Part shown: piece by piece, positions 45,553-54,314 of the stretch
How the letters are laid out: each line of letters opens with the position of its first letter
Numbering within the stretch: the stretch's first letter is position 1
Origin: Klenkia soli
GTDB taxonomy: Bacteria > Actinomycetota > Actinomycetes > Mycobacteriales > Geodermatophilaceae
Assembly (NCBI RefSeq): GCF_900103975.1
Contig: NZ_FNIR01000006.1
Span: forward strand, 186,001 to 250,000
Length of the DNA: 64,000 nucleotides
Direction of reading: 5' to 3'
Made by a program: the position numbers and the translations under genes
The notes under the pieces: generated by a model
The model's database searches: none
What the model saw: the letters and a program-made list of their open reading frames with translations, nothing else
What the model was told of the DNA's origin: nothing

Positions 45553-46712
45553 CCGCCGTCCTCGACACCCGTACCGCCACGGGCCCGGCCCCGCTGCGGC
45601 TGGGGGCGCTGACCGTCGACCCCGCCGTCGTGCTCGCGCCGATGGCCGGCATCACCAACCCCGCGTTCCGCACCCTGTGCCGCGAGTTCGGGGCCGGGCT
45701 CTACGTCTGCGAGATGATCACCACCCGGGCGCTGGTCGAGCGCAACGAGAAGACGCTGCGCATGGTCCGGGCGACCGCCGAGGAGCGCGACGCGTTCTCC
45801 GTGCAGCTCTACGGCGTCGACCCCGCCACGGTCGGCCGGGCCGTCGAGATGCTGGTCGACGAGTGCGTCGCCGGCACCCGCCCGGCGCACGTCGACCTCA
45901 ACTTCGGCTGCCCGGTGCCCAAGGTGACCCGCAAGGGCGGCGGGTCGGCGCTGCCCTGGCGGCGCCGGCTGTTCGAGGACATCGTCACCGCCGCCGTCCG
46001 GGCCGCGGGCGACGTGCCGGTGACCGTGAAGACCCGCATCGGCATCGACCCCGAGCACCACACCTACCTCGACGCCGGCCGCATCGCGCAGGACGCCGGC
46101 GCCGCCGCGATCACCCTGCACGGCCGCACGGCCGACCAGCTCTACAGCGGCACCGCCGACTGGAGCTACATCGCCCGGCTGGTCGAGACCGTCGACATCC
46201 CGGTGCTGGGCAACGGCGACGTCTGGGAGGCCGACGACGCCCTGCGCATGGTGGCCGAGACCGGCTGCGCCGGCGTCGTCGTCGGCCGGGGCTGCCTGGG
46301 CCGGCCGTGGCTGTTCGGCGACCTGGCCGCCGCCTTCGCCGGGTCGTCGTCCCGGGCGCTGCCCACGCTGCGCGAGGTGGCCGCGGTCATGCACCGGCAC
46401 GCCACCCTGCTGACCGCCGAGCACGGCGAGCAGCACGGCTGCGCCGACTTCCGCAAGCACGTGGCCTGGTACCTGAAGGGCTTCTCCGTCGGGTCGGCCA
46501 CCCGGCGGGCGCTGGCGATGGTCAGCTCGCTGGACGAGCTCGCCGAGCTGCTGGCCGGCATCGAGGACCAGCCCTACCCGACCGCCGTCCTGGGCGAGCC
46601 GCGCGGCCGCACCACGCCGCCGCGGCCGGTCGCCCTGCCCGAGGGCTGGCTGGCCGACCGCGACGACCCCCGCCCGCCGGCCGGCGCCGAGCTCGAGGTC
46701 AGCGGCGGATGA
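45549..46712 (+). CDS. dusB: tRNA-dihydrouridine synthase DusB
   Basis: A 387-residue FMN enzyme that reduces uridines in the tRNA D-loop. The TIM-barrel start is VVLAPMAGITNPAFRTLCRE. The catalytic Cys is in NFGCPVPKVTRKGGGSAL (motif usually N-x-G-C-P), followed by VTVKTRIG, TLHGRTADQLYSG and VGRGCLGRPWLFGD. GTG 45549 overlaps the response-regulator stop. The following membrane-protein gene overlaps its stop (ATGA). The C-terminal 50 residues are Pro/Arg-rich and probably disordered. Confidence 0.95.
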   Translation: MTAVLDTRTATGPAPLRLGALTVDPAVVLAPMAGITNPAFRTLCREFGAGLYVCEMITTRALVERNEKTLRMVRATAEERDAFSVQLYGVDPATVGRAVEMLVDECVAGTRPAHVDLNFGCPVPKVTRKGGGSALPWRRRLFEDIVTAAVRAAGDVPVTVKTRIGIDPEHHTYLDAGRIAQDAGAAAITLHGRTADQLYSGTADWSYIARLVETVDIPVLGNGDVWEADDALRMVAETGCAGVVVGRGCLGRPWLFGDLAAAFAGSSSRALPTLREVAAVMHRHATLLTAEHGEQHGCADFRKHVAWYLKGFSVGSATRRALAMVSSLDELAELLAGIEDQPYPTAVLGEPRGRTTPPRPVALPEGWLADRDDPRPPAGAELEVSGG

Positions 46713-47158
46713 GCACCCCCGACTACCTGTACGACGACGACCCGCAGCCGCTGCACGCCGGGCCGGGGCGGCCCCGGCGCGGTCTGCTGCTGGCGCTGGG
46801 CGCCGGCACCGTCGCGGTCGCGGTCGCCGCGGTCGTGGCGCTGCCCCTGCTCACCGGCAGCGCCGAGGAGCAGGTGACCGAGGTGGCCGACGTGTTCACC
46901 CGGGCGCTGGCGGCGGGGGACGCCGAGACCGCGTGGGGCCTGCTCTGCGAGGACGAGCAGAACCGGGTGCAGGTCGACCAGGTCGCCGCCGACTACCTCC
47001 GTCCGGGCACCCCCTCGGTCGGCGACCCCGCCGAGGGCGAGCGCGACGGGCAGCGGGCCGAGGTCGTGCCGGTCACCTGGTCCGCCGGCGGTGCCACGGT
47101 GACCGTCGAGCTGACGGTCATCGCCGAGGACGGCGCGAAGGTCTGCGGCATCTCCTGA
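46709..47158 (+). CDS. Membrane-anchored protein with small extracytoplasmic domain
   Basis: A 149-residue protein: short charged N terminus (MSTPDYLYDDDPQPLHAGPG), one membrane helix (LLLALGAGTVAVAVAAVVAL), then an outer domain. The domain pattern VFTRALAAGDAETAWGLLCE, then VTVELTVIAEDGAKVCGIS, looks like the DUF4878/NTF2-like lipoprotein fold with two cysteines placed to form a disulfide. The next gene product has the same plan, so they are probably tandem paralogues. The function is unknown. Confidence 0.65.
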   Translation: MSTPDYLYDDDPQPLHAGPGRPRRGLLLALGAGTVAVAVAAVVALPLLTGSAEEQVTEVADVFTRALAAGDAETAWGLLCEDEQNRVQVDQVAADYLRPGTPSVGDPAEGERDGQRAEVVPVTWSAGGATVTVELTVIAEDGAKVCGIS

Positions 47159-47245
47159 CCCCGGGGACCGAGCACTTCCGGTGACCGGCCGGGGCTGGCA
47201 GCATGGCGCCACCCCGCGCCAGCCCCCGTGTCAGAGAGGACCGCC

Positions 47246-47860
47246 GTGGTCCAGCCACCGCCGTCCGGCCCCGGTCAGCCGGGCCCCCAGCCCCAGGCCG
47301 CACCCACGCAGCTGGTGTTCCCCGGCCAGATCGGTGCCCCGCAGCAGCAGTACGCCCCGACGCCGGCCCAGGCCGCCTCGCAGGGCGGCGCCGCGCGCGC
47401 CGTCGGGTTCCCCGGCTACCGGTCGCCGGCGCCCTCCCCGAAGAACCAGACGTCGCTGGTCGTCGGCTTGGTCGTCGTGGCGGCCACCGTGCTGTTCGCC
47501 GTGGTGGGCTTCGTGCTCGTGTCCGGCCGGGCGCCCAGCACCCCCTCGGCGGCGGCGCTGGCCTACGTGCAGGCCGCCGTCGACGGCGACTCGGGGAAGG
47601 TGCACGACCTGCTGTGCGAGCGGGTCCGCGCCGTCGTCCCCGAGTCCGCCGTCGAGTCGAACGTGATGGGCGGCAACCGGGTGCCCGACGCGGTCCAGGC
47701 CGAGGTGGTGAGCGAGACCGACACGGTCGCCGCGGACGGTCGGCCCGCCGTCGACGTGGTGCTCGCGCTGACGGTGTTCGGGCAGACCGCCCAGCAGGAC
47801 GTCGTCCTGGTCGAGGAGGAGGGCTACCGGGTCTGCGGCGGCACGCTCGGGTTCGGCTGA
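47246..47860 (+). CDS. Membrane-anchored protein with proline/glutamine-rich N terminus
   Basis: A 204-residue protein. GTG 47246 is chosen because AGAGGA lies 5 nt upstream; GTG 47228 is six codons earlier. A cytoplasmic Pro/Gln-rich region (residues 1-65) precedes one helix (SLVVGLVVVAATVLFAVVGF). The outer domain reads AYVQAAVDGDSGKVHDLLCE and ends EEGYRVCGGTLGFG. This mirrors the preceding protein (both place LLCE early and VCG at the end), suggesting a shared NTF2-like domain. The function is unknown. Confidence 0.65.
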   Translation: MVQPPPSGPGQPGPQPQAAPTQLVFPGQIGAPQQQYAPTPAQAASQGGAARAVGFPGYRSPAPSPKNQTSLVVGLVVVAATVLFAVVGFVLVSGRAPSTPSAAALAYVQAAVDGDSGKVHDLLCERVRAVVPESAVESNVMGGNRVPDAVQAEVVSETDTVAADGRPAVDVVLALTVFGQTAQQDVVLVEEEGYRVCGGTLGFG

Positions 47861-47896
47861 GCCCCCGCCACGGCCCCGCGTGGTACCCATGTCGAC

Positions 47897-48517
47897 ATGG
47901 TCGGAGGCTTCGTGGGGCGTGCGGTCGGGGCGGCCGTGCTCGCCCTCGGCCTGATCGTGGTGTCCACGGCCACCGCGATCTGGTGGACCGCCCGGCAGGA
48001 CGCCGAGCCCCGGTCCGACGCGATCGTGGTGCTCGGCTCGGCGCAGTACAACGGCGTGCCCAGCTCGATCTTCGAGGCCAGGCTCGAGCACGCCCTCGCC
48101 CTCTGGCAGGACGGCGTGGCCCCGGTGGTGGTCACCGTCGGGGGGAAGAAGGACGGCGACGAGTTCACCGAGGCCGAGGCCGGTCGGGACTACCTGCTCG
48201 ACGCGGGCATCCCCGCCGACGACCTGGTCGCGGTGACCGACGGGGTCGACACCCTGGAGAGCATGCGGCTGGTGGCCGCCGAGTTCGACGACCGCGGCTG
48301 GTCCACCGCCGTCCTGGTGACCGACCCGTGGCACGTCATGCGGGCCGAGCGCATGGCCGAGGACGCCGGCATCGACGCGGCCAGCTCCCCGACCCGCCAG
48401 GGCCCCGCGGTGCAGACCCGTGCCACCCAGTTCCGCTACATCGTCCGCGAGACCGCGGCCTACCTGCTCTACCGGGCCACCGGGGAGAGCGTGGCCGGCG
48501 CCCCGGGCATCGGGTGA
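47897..48517 (+). CDS. YdcF/SanA family (DUF218) membrane protein
   Basis: A 206-residue protein with one N-terminal helix (AAVLALGLIVVSTATAIWW) and a DUF218 domain. Domain markers are DAIVVLGSAQYNGVPSSIFE, ARLEHALALWQDG, VTVGGKKDGDEFTEAEAGRD, DTLESMRLVAAEF and LVTDPWHVMRAERMAEDAG. The family includes SanA/YdcF, linked with envelope integrity and SAM binding in some members. ATG 47897 has no strong ribosome-binding site. The gene lies between the anchored proteins and dnaG. Confidence 0.85.
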   Translation: MVGGFVGRAVGAAVLALGLIVVSTATAIWWTARQDAEPRSDAIVVLGSAQYNGVPSSIFEARLEHALALWQDGVAPVVVTVGGKKDGDEFTEAEAGRDYLLDAGIPADDLVAVTDGVDTLESMRLVAAEFDDRGWSTAVLVTDPWHVMRAERMAEDAGIDAASSPTRQGPAVQTRATQFRYIVRETAAYLLYRATGESVAGAPGIG

Positions 48518-48573
48518 CCACCCTCTGCAGCCCGTCGTGACGCTGGTGGCGCGGCGCTGGGATGATGGACCGC

Positions 48574-50472
48574 ATGGCAGGTGAGCGGCGGGGGCGGATC
48601 CGGGCCGCGGACATCGCCACGGTGCGCGAGCGCGCCAAGATCGACGAGGTGGTCGGCGAGCACCTGCAGCTCAAGCGCGCCGGCGGCGGCTCGCTGAAGG
48701 GGCTGTGCCCGTTCCACGACGAGAAGTCGCCGTCCTTCCACGTCACCCCCGCCCGGCAGCTGTTCTACTGCTTCGGCTGCGGCGCCGGCGGCGACGTCAT
48801 CAAGTTCGTGCAGGACATCGACCACCTGTCCTTCTCCGAGGCCGTCGAGCTGCTGGCCGGCAAGGCCGGCGTCCAGCTGCAGTACGAGGACGACGGCGGG
48901 CGGCCCACCGGAGCCCCCGACCGGGCCGCGGCCGGCCAGCGAGCCCGGCTGGTGGCGGCCAACGCCGCGGCGGCGGAGTTCTACCGCCAGCAGCTGGCCA
49001 CCCCCGACGCCGCGATCGCCCGCACGTTCCTCGCCGAGCGCGGGTTCACCCGGGAGATGGCCGCCGAGTTCGACTGCGGCTTCGCCCCGGCCGGGTGGGA
49101 CGTCCTGACCCGGCACCTGCGCGGGGCGGGGTTCAGCCAGGCCGAGCTCGAGCTGGCCGGGCTGAGCAAGCAGTCCTCCCGCGGCACCTCGATCGACCGG
49201 TTCCACCGCCGCCTGCTGTGGCCGATCCGCGACATCACCGGCGACGTGATCGGCTTCGGCGCGCGCAAGCTGGCCGACGACGACCCGGGGCCCAAGTACC
49301 TCAACACCCCCGAGACCCCGCTCTACAAGAAGTCGACCGTGCTCTACGGCGTCGAGCGGGCCAAGCGCGACATCGCCCGCCAGCACCGGGCGGTCGTCGT
49401 CGAGGGCTACACCGACGTCATGGCCTGCCACATCGCCGGTGTCACCACCGCGGTGGCCTCGTGCGGCACGGCGTTCGGCGCCGAGCACATCAACGTGCTG
49501 CGCCGGCTGCTCATGGACCAGGACGAGTTCCGCGGCGAGGTCGTCTACTGCTTCGACGGCGACAAGGCCGGCCAGGCGGCGGCGATGAAGACCTTCGCCG
49601 AGGACCAGCGCTTCGTCGGCCAGACCTTCGTCGCCGTCGAGCCCGACGGGCGCGACCCCTGCGAGCTGCGGCAGGCGCACGGCGACGCCGCCGTGCGCGA
49701 CCTGGTCGCCCGCCGGGTGCCGCTGATCGCCTTCGTGCTGAAGACGACGCTGGCCGGCTACGACCTGGACACCGTCGAGGGCCGGGTGCACGCGCTGGAC
49801 AAGGCCGTGCCGATGGTCGCCCAGATCAAGGACCACGCGCTGCGGCCGGCCTACGCCCGGCAGCTCGCCGGCATGCTGGGCAACACCGACGAGGCCGAGG
49901 TGCTGGCCCGGGTGCGCGCGCTGACCGGTGACGGGGCCGGCAACGGCCGCCAGGCACCCCGGCAGAAGGCGCCGGCCCGCACGGCCGACGACGCCGCGGC
50001 GTTCATCGAGCGCGAGGCGGTCAAGACCGCGCTGCAGTGCCCGGAGCTGGCCGGCCCGGCCTTCGACGCCGTCGCCCCCGAGTCCTGGACCCAGCCCGAG
50101 TACGCCGCCGTCGCCGCCGCGGTGGCCGCGGCCGGCGGTGCGGCGGCGGCCACCGTCGGCGGCGCGGCCTGGGTCGACCAGGTCGGGGCCGCGGCGGAGT
50201 CCGACGACGCGCGCCGTCTGCTGCCCGCGCTGGCCGTCGAGCCGCTGAAGTCGCCCACCGACGAGCCCGACAGCGGGTACGTGCACGCGGTGCTGACCCG
50301 GCTGCAGGAGATGGCGACGGTCCGCCGGGTGGCTGCGCTCAAGGGCCGGTTGCAGCGGATGAACCCGGTCGAGGCCCCCGAGGAGTACACCAAGGTGTTC
50401 GGCCAGCTGGTCGCCCTCGAGCAGGAGGCCCGCGCGCTGCGCGAGCGGGCGATCGGCGGGCTGGCCCGGTGA
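48574..50472 (+). CDS. dnaG: DNA primase DnaG
   Basis: A 632-residue primase. ATG 48574 (MAGERRGRIRAADIATVRER) is preferred over ATG 48562. The CHC2 zinc motif is C45-x2-H48-x17-C66-x2-C69 (CPFHDEK through YCFGCGAGGD). The catalytic core follows, with a TOPRIM domain (VVVEGYTDVMACHIAGV, EVVYCFDGDKAGQAAAMKTF). A C-terminal DnaB-interacting region runs from about residue 470. The stop overlaps the start of a small conserved gene, as with Rv2343c-Rv2342 in Mycobacterium. Confidence 0.95.
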   Translation: MAGERRGRIRAADIATVRERAKIDEVVGEHLQLKRAGGGSLKGLCPFHDEKSPSFHVTPARQLFYCFGCGAGGDVIKFVQDIDHLSFSEAVELLAGKAGVQLQYEDDGGRPTGAPDRAAAGQRARLVAANAAAAEFYRQQLATPDAAIARTFLAERGFTREMAAEFDCGFAPAGWDVLTRHLRGAGFSQAELELAGLSKQSSRGTSIDRFHRRLLWPIRDITGDVIGFGARKLADDDPGPKYLNTPETPLYKKSTVLYGVERAKRDIARQHRAVVVEGYTDVMACHIAGVTTAVASCGTAFGAEHINVLRRLLMDQDEFRGEVVYCFDGDKAGQAAAMKTFAEDQRFVGQTFVAVEPDGRDPCELRQAHGDAAVRDLVARRVPLIAFVLKTTLAGYDLDTVEGRVHALDKAVPMVAQIKDHALRPAYARQLAGMLGNTDEAEVLARVRALTGDGAGNGRQAPRQKAPARTADDAAAFIEREAVKTALQCPELAGPAFDAVAPESWTQPEYAAVAAAVAAAGGAAAATVGGAAWVDQVGAAAESDDARRLLPALAVEPLKSPTDEPDSGYVHAVLTRLQEMATVRRVAALKGRLQRMNPVEAPEEYTKVFGQLVALEQEARALRERAIGGLAR

Positions 50473-51005
50473 ACCCGTTCCGCCGGCTGGCCCAGCGGTT
50501 CGGCCGGCCGCCCGGTCCGGTCGCCGAGGCCGCGGGGGACGACGACGTCCTCGCCTGGGGCGCGCGCCGGGACGGCGGCTGGCTGGTGGCGACCTCGGCC
50601 GGGCTGCGAGCGGTGCCCGACGGCGAGCTGCTGCCCTGGCACCTGGTCGGCCACGCGCGGTGGGCCGCGGCCGAGACCGGGGGCACGTTCGCCGTCACCC
50701 CGCTGGTCGAGGTGGAGCCGGGGGTGCAGACCCGCGGCCCGGCCACCCGCCACGTGCTGGACGACGCCGGCGAGCTCCCGGCCGTCGTCCGCCGGCGGGT
50801 CGACCAGACCGTCGTGGCCAGCAAGCGGCACCCGCTGCCGGCCGGGGGAGGGGTGCTGCTGGTGGCCCGCCGCGTGCCCGGTCAGGCTGCCCGGGAGTGG
50901 ACCGTGGTGTTCGACGACGACGCCGACCGCGACGACCCCGCGGCGCGCGAGGTCGCCCGGCAGCGCCTGGCCGAGGCCGTGGACGGCGAGGACACCACCC
51001 GCTGA
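50469..51005 (+). CDS. Conserved actinobacterial protein downstream of dnaG
   Basis: A 178-residue soluble protein starting at GTG 50469, overlapping the dnaG stop. Segments LAWGARRDGGWLVATSAGLR, LPWHLVGHARWAAAETGG and RRRVDQTVVASKRHPL, then REWTVVFDDDADRDDPAAR, resemble a family present in the same place in other Actinobacteria (compare Rv2342). The alternating beta pattern at the N terminus recalls PH-like folds (weak inference). The function is unknown; translational coupling to primase suggests a link to replication, untested. Confidence 0.65.
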   Translation: MNPFRRLAQRFGRPPGPVAEAAGDDDVLAWGARRDGGWLVATSAGLRAVPDGELLPWHLVGHARWAAAETGGTFAVTPLVEVEPGVQTRGPATRHVLDDAGELPAVVRRRVDQTVVASKRHPLPAGGGVLLVARRVPGQAAREWTVVFDDDADRDDPAAREVARQRLAEAVDGEDTTR

Positions 51006-51006
51006 G

Positions 51007-51207
51007 TCAGCGGTCGCGCAGCTCCGACTTGGCGGCCGCGACGGCGTGGTCGGCCTGGGCGCGCAGGGTGCCGGCCAGGGACTGCAGGCGCGGGTCGTCC
51101 TTGGCGTGGTCGTAGGCGCGGCGGATCTGCTCGTAGCGCTCGCGGCCGGCCCGCGCGCCCAGCACGTAGCCGGCACCGAACCCGGCGAGGAAGGACAACT
51201 TGGCCAC
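51007..51207 (-). CDS. Small YtxH-like protein
   Basis: A 66-residue protein; GTG 51207 has a perfect AGGAGG 6 nt upstream. The N terminus MAKLSFLAGFGAGYVLGARA is a short glycine-zipper-like hydrophobic helix of the YtxH type, followed by a charged helix (RERYEQIRRAYDHAKDDPRL). Such proteins are small membrane-associated factors of unknown role. It converges with the primase-linked gene (1 nt between stops) and diverges from tRNA-Asn. Confidence 0.75.
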   Translation of the reverse strand: MAKLSFLAGFGAGYVLGARAGRERYEQIRRAYDHAKDDPRLQSLAGTLRAQADHAVAAAKSELRDR

Positions 51208-51322
51208 GGGGGACCTCCTGAGGAGTGGCTGGGAGTGATCGACGCTACCGGCCCGACACACCCGGGGGTGCCCCCAGGGGATCCCCGCACCGTGGGGTAA
51301 TCTCGGCACCCGCACGACGCGG

Positions 51323-51395
51323 TCCCCCGTAGCTCAATTGGCAGAGCATTCGACTGTTAATCGAACGGTTTCTGGTTCGAGTCCAGACGGGGGAG
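51323..51395 (+). tRNA. tRNA-Asn (anticodon GTT)
   Basis: A 73-nt tRNA with encoded CCA (51396-51398). The acceptor stem TCCCCCG (51323-51329) pairs with CGGGGGA (51388-51394) and the discriminator is G51395. The D-arm contains AGCTCAATTGGCAGAGC. The anticodon loop CTGTTAA has GTT at 51356-51358, the correct position 34. The T-arm is CTGG-TTCGAGT-CCAG. A -10-like TAATCT ends 20 nt upstream, and a terminator hairpin follows. Confidence 0.97.
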
Positions 51396-51404
51396 CCACC
51401 ACGG

Positions 51405-51434
51405 AGGCCCCGACCGGAACCCCGGTCGGGGCCT
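51405..51434 (+). terminator. Rho-independent-type terminator of tRNA-Asn
   Basis: Perfect 13-bp arms (AGGCCCCGACCGG and its complement) around a 4-base loop, beginning 7 nt after the encoded CCA. It is followed by TCGTCGTCC, a weak pyrimidine tract as is common in high-GC genomes. Confidence 0.85.
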
Positions 51435-51489
51435 TCGTCGTCCGCGGCGACGAGATGGCGGTCGCGACCGCCCGGCTCGTACGGCCGGC

Positions 51490-53346
51490 CTACGCCGGGA
51501 CGGGGGTCGCTGGTACCTCGGACGGGCCGGCCTCGGCGGGGCGGGGCCGGTCCTCGGGGTGGAAGCGGGCGGCGAGGATCGCGATGTCGTCGTCGGCGCC
51601 CGGGGACAGCTCGGCGAGCAGCTCGTCCAGCAGGTCCTCGAGTGGCAGGGGCGCGAGGGCGGCCAACCGCTGGGCGAGGTGGTCGACGGCGGTGTCCAGG
51701 TCGACGCCGCGGCGCTCGACGAGCCCGTCGGTGTAGAGGACGACGGTGGCCCCGGGCGGGATGTCGACCGTGTGGTCGACACGCGGTGCGTCGGGGTGCA
51801 GGCCCACCAAGAGGTGCGGGGGGCGGTCCAGGACCTCGACCCGGCCGTCGGGGTGCAGCAGCAGCGGAGGGGGGTGACCGGCGTTGGTCCACCGCAGGCG
51901 CCGCATGCCCGAGGCCGCGGCGGGGGCGGGCTGCTCGATGCGCCCCAGGACGAGGGTGGCGTAGGTGTCGATGGCCAGCGCGCCCATGGCGTGGTCCAGG
52001 CGGGCGACGGTGCGGGAGGGGTCCTCGTCGCGGTCCACGCCGTACCCGCGCAGGATCGAGCGCACCTGACCCATGACGGCGGCGGCCGCCGTGTCGTGCC
52101 CGGTGACGTCCCCGATGACCAGGCAGGTCGCGCCGTCGGGGCTGAGGAAGGCGTCGTACCAGTCGCCCCCCACCTGGTCGACGTCGCTGGAGGGCACGTA
52201 GCGGCCGGCCAGCTGCAGGTGGTCGGGCTCGGGCAGACGGGTGAGCATCGCCAGCTGCAGGGTCTGGGCGGCGGTGCGTCGTTCGGCCAGCAGCTGGGCC
52301 CGGTTGAGCGCCTGCGCGGTGTAGCGGGCCAGGGCCAGCTTCTCGTCCCGGGCCGCGGCGGTCCAGCTGCGGGGGGTGTCGAAGACCAGGCTGAGCACGC
52401 CGACGACCTCCCCGGCGTGGGACAGGGGCAGGTGGGCGGTGGCCTCGTAGGCGACGGGGCCGGTCGCGGGGTCCCACGTGGTGGGGTGCCGCTCCATCAG
52501 GGCCGCAGCGTCGGGGAACCAGGTGGCCCGGCCGGTGACGGCGGCGTTCCCGGCCGGGTGCGCGTCGCCGACGGGCACCCAGTCCCACTGCGGGTCCTCC
52601 AGGCCGGGGTGGCCGGGGACGGGCACGAACTCCAGCCGGCGACGGGTGGGGTCGACCAGGCCCAGGAAGCAGTAGCTGGCCCCCAGCGTGCGGGCGGCGA
52701 CGTCGGAGACCGCGCAGGCGATGTCGACGGCGGTCTCGGTGTCGGCCAGCGCCTCGGACAGGGCGAGGAGCACCTGGGCCTGGGTGGTGGCCGTCTCGGC
52801 GGCGGCCCTGCTGCGGGTCGCCTCGTCACCGACCCTGCGCAGTCCCAGAGCCGCGGAGGCCAGCACGCCCAGCCGGGTGAGCACGGCCACCTCGGCCGGT
52901 GTCCAGGTGCGGGGTTCGACGTCCAGGGCGACCAGCACCCCGACCACGCCTGCGTCGCCGGCGGTGAGCGGGACGCCGCAGTAGGCGCGAGCACCCAGCC
53001 CGGTGAGGGTGGTGCCGCGCTGGAGGTCGCCGTCGAGGACCCCGGGGGCGGTGGAGGTGTCGTCGACCGACAACGGGAGCCCGGTGGCGATGACCCGGCG
53101 GCAGAACACCGTGGGCTCGACGACGTAGCCGCTGCCGAGATCGGTCGGGTCGACGTCCGGGGTGCGGACCGGGGAGGAGGCCAGCCAGCGCAACCGGTCG
53201 CCGTCCAGCAGGCTGACCAGGGAGACGGGGCAGTCCAGCAGGTCCCGGACCACCACGGTCAGCTCGTGCAACGCATCCGGGACCGGACCGCTCGCGCGGC
53301 CGGCTGTGGTGGTCGCGAGGCGATCAGCCATCAGATCGGTGGTCAT
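51490..53346 (-). CDS. GAF-GAF-SpoIIE (PP2C-type) serine phosphatase
   Basis: A 618-residue cytoplasmic protein; ATG 53346 has AGGA about 5 nt upstream. Two GAF-like sensor domains (about 20-165, GVPLTAGDAGVVGVLVALDV; and about 195-345, LPLSHAGEVVGVLSLVFD) precede a PP2C/RsbU-type phosphatase. Metal-binding motifs in the phosphatase are DVDQVGGDWYDAF, LVIGDVTGHDTAAAAVM, VLYTDGLVERRG and GADDDIAILAARF. Such enzymes dephosphorylate anti-sigma-factor antagonists in general stress control. No anti-sigma or STAS gene is adjacent. Geodermatophilaceae carry many copies. Confidence 0.9.
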   Translation of the reverse strand: MTTDLMADRLATTTAGRASGPVPDALHELTVVVRDLLDCPVSLVSLLDGDRLRWLASSPVRTPDVDPTDLGSGYVVEPTVFCRRVIATGLPLSVDDTSTAPGVLDGDLQRGTTLTGLGARAYCGVPLTAGDAGVVGVLVALDVEPRTWTPAEVAVLTRLGVLASAALGLRRVGDEATRSRAAAETATTQAQVLLALSEALADTETAVDIACAVSDVAARTLGASYCFLGLVDPTRRRLEFVPVPGHPGLEDPQWDWVPVGDAHPAGNAAVTGRATWFPDAAALMERHPTTWDPATGPVAYEATAHLPLSHAGEVVGVLSLVFDTPRSWTAAARDEKLALARYTAQALNRAQLLAERRTAAQTLQLAMLTRLPEPDHLQLAGRYVPSSDVDQVGGDWYDAFLSPDGATCLVIGDVTGHDTAAAAVMGQVRSILRGYGVDRDEDPSRTVARLDHAMGALAIDTYATLVLGRIEQPAPAAASGMRRLRWTNAGHPPPLLLHPDGRVEVLDRPPHLLVGLHPDAPRVDHTVDIPPGATVVLYTDGLVERRGVDLDTAVDHLAQRLAALAPLPLEDLLDELLAELSPGADDDIAILAARFHPEDRPRPAEAGPSEVPATPVPA

Positions 53347-53519
53347 GGTCGTCCTGACAAACGGGTCGCCGGGGCCGGGGCGAGGAGGCGTGCAACTCCG
53401 GTTCTGTGGACCACAACCTATCGTCGCGCCGGTCCGGGCACCAGGAGCCTGGACCGACGACGTCCCGTGGTGGTCCCGGCGGTCAGCTCCCGCACAGCAT
53501 CACCGCCGACACTCCTCCC

Positions 53520-54314
53520 GTGACCCAGGACGACGGCTCCGGCGGCACGGCCGTCGTGGGCGTGCCCCGGCGGTGGCTGGCGGTCGAGGTGTGGCTGGTG
53601 TTCGGGGTGTCCCTGGGTGCCGCCGGCCTCCGGGCGGCCGTGCAGCTGGTCGGTGCGCTGACCGCGAGCGGTCCGCTGGCCGGCCGCACCGCGGTGCTCA
53701 ACTCCTCCCGGGCGCCCGGCCAGCCGTGGGTCGACCTGGCGCTGCAGCTGACCGGGCTGGCCGCCGGCCTGGTGCCGGTGCTGCTGGCGGTGCACCTGCT
53801 GACCCGCTCCGGGGAGGGCGTGCGCCCACTGGGCCTCCGCCCGGCACGGGTCGGCTCCGACGCGGCCCGCGGGGTGGGGCTGGCCGCCCTCGTCGGCGGC
53901 ACCGGGCTGGCCCTCTACCTGGCGGCCCGCGGTGCCGGGGTGAACCTGACGGTGGTGCCCGAGGCCCTGCCCGACGTCTGGTGGCGGATCCCCGTGCTCG
54001 TGCTGTCCGCCGCCCAGAACGCGGTGCTGGAGGAGGTGCTGGTGGCGGCCTACCTGCTGCACCGGCTGCGGCAGCTGGGCTGGTCGGACAACCGGGCGCT
54101 CGCGGTGAGCGCGCTGCTGCGGGGCAGCTACCACCTGTACCAGGGGCTGGGCGGGTTCGTCGGCAACGTGGTCATGGGCCTGCTGTTCGGCCGGCTCTAC
54201 CAGCGGTGGGGCCGGGTCGGCCCGCTCGTCGTGGCGCACACGCTGATCGACGTGGTCGCCTTCGTCGGGTACGCCGTCCTCGCCGGGCAGGTGTCCTGGC
54301 TACCCACGGCCTGA
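53520..54314 (+). CDS. CPBP-family intramembrane protease-like protein
   Basis: A 264-residue protein starting at GTG 53520 (MTQDDGSGGTAVVGVPRRWL). About seven membrane helices are seen. The Abi/CPBP motif 1 is AVLEEVLVAAYLL, where the usual Arg of EExxxR is replaced. Motif 2 is present as SALLRGSYHLYQG, and motif 3 as NVVMGLLFGRLYQR with a final HTLIDVVAF. Two glutamates and both histidines that could bind metal are kept. Relatives act in CAAX-type processing or bacteriocin self-protection, but most are uncharacterised. The 3' end overlaps rhaB by 15 nt. Confidence 0.8.
   Translation: MTQDDGSGGTAVVGVPRRWLAVEVWLVFGVSLGAAGLRAAVQLVGALTASGPLAGRTAVLNSSRAPGQPWVDLALQLTGLAAGLVPVLLAVHLLTRSGEGVRPLGLRPARVGSDAARGVGLAALVGGTGLALYLAARGAGVNLTVVPEALPDVWWRIPVLVLSAAQNAVLEEVLVAAYLLHRLRQLGWSDNRALAVSALLRGSYHLYQGLGGFVGNVVMGLLFGRLYQRWGRVGPLVVAHTLIDVVAFVGYAVLAGQVSWLPTA

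Noticed and set aside
51275-51303. Full sigma-A promoter for tRNA-Asn
   Set aside because: A -10-like TAATCT is present but no acceptable -35 lies 16-18 nt upstream, so no promoter feature was entered.
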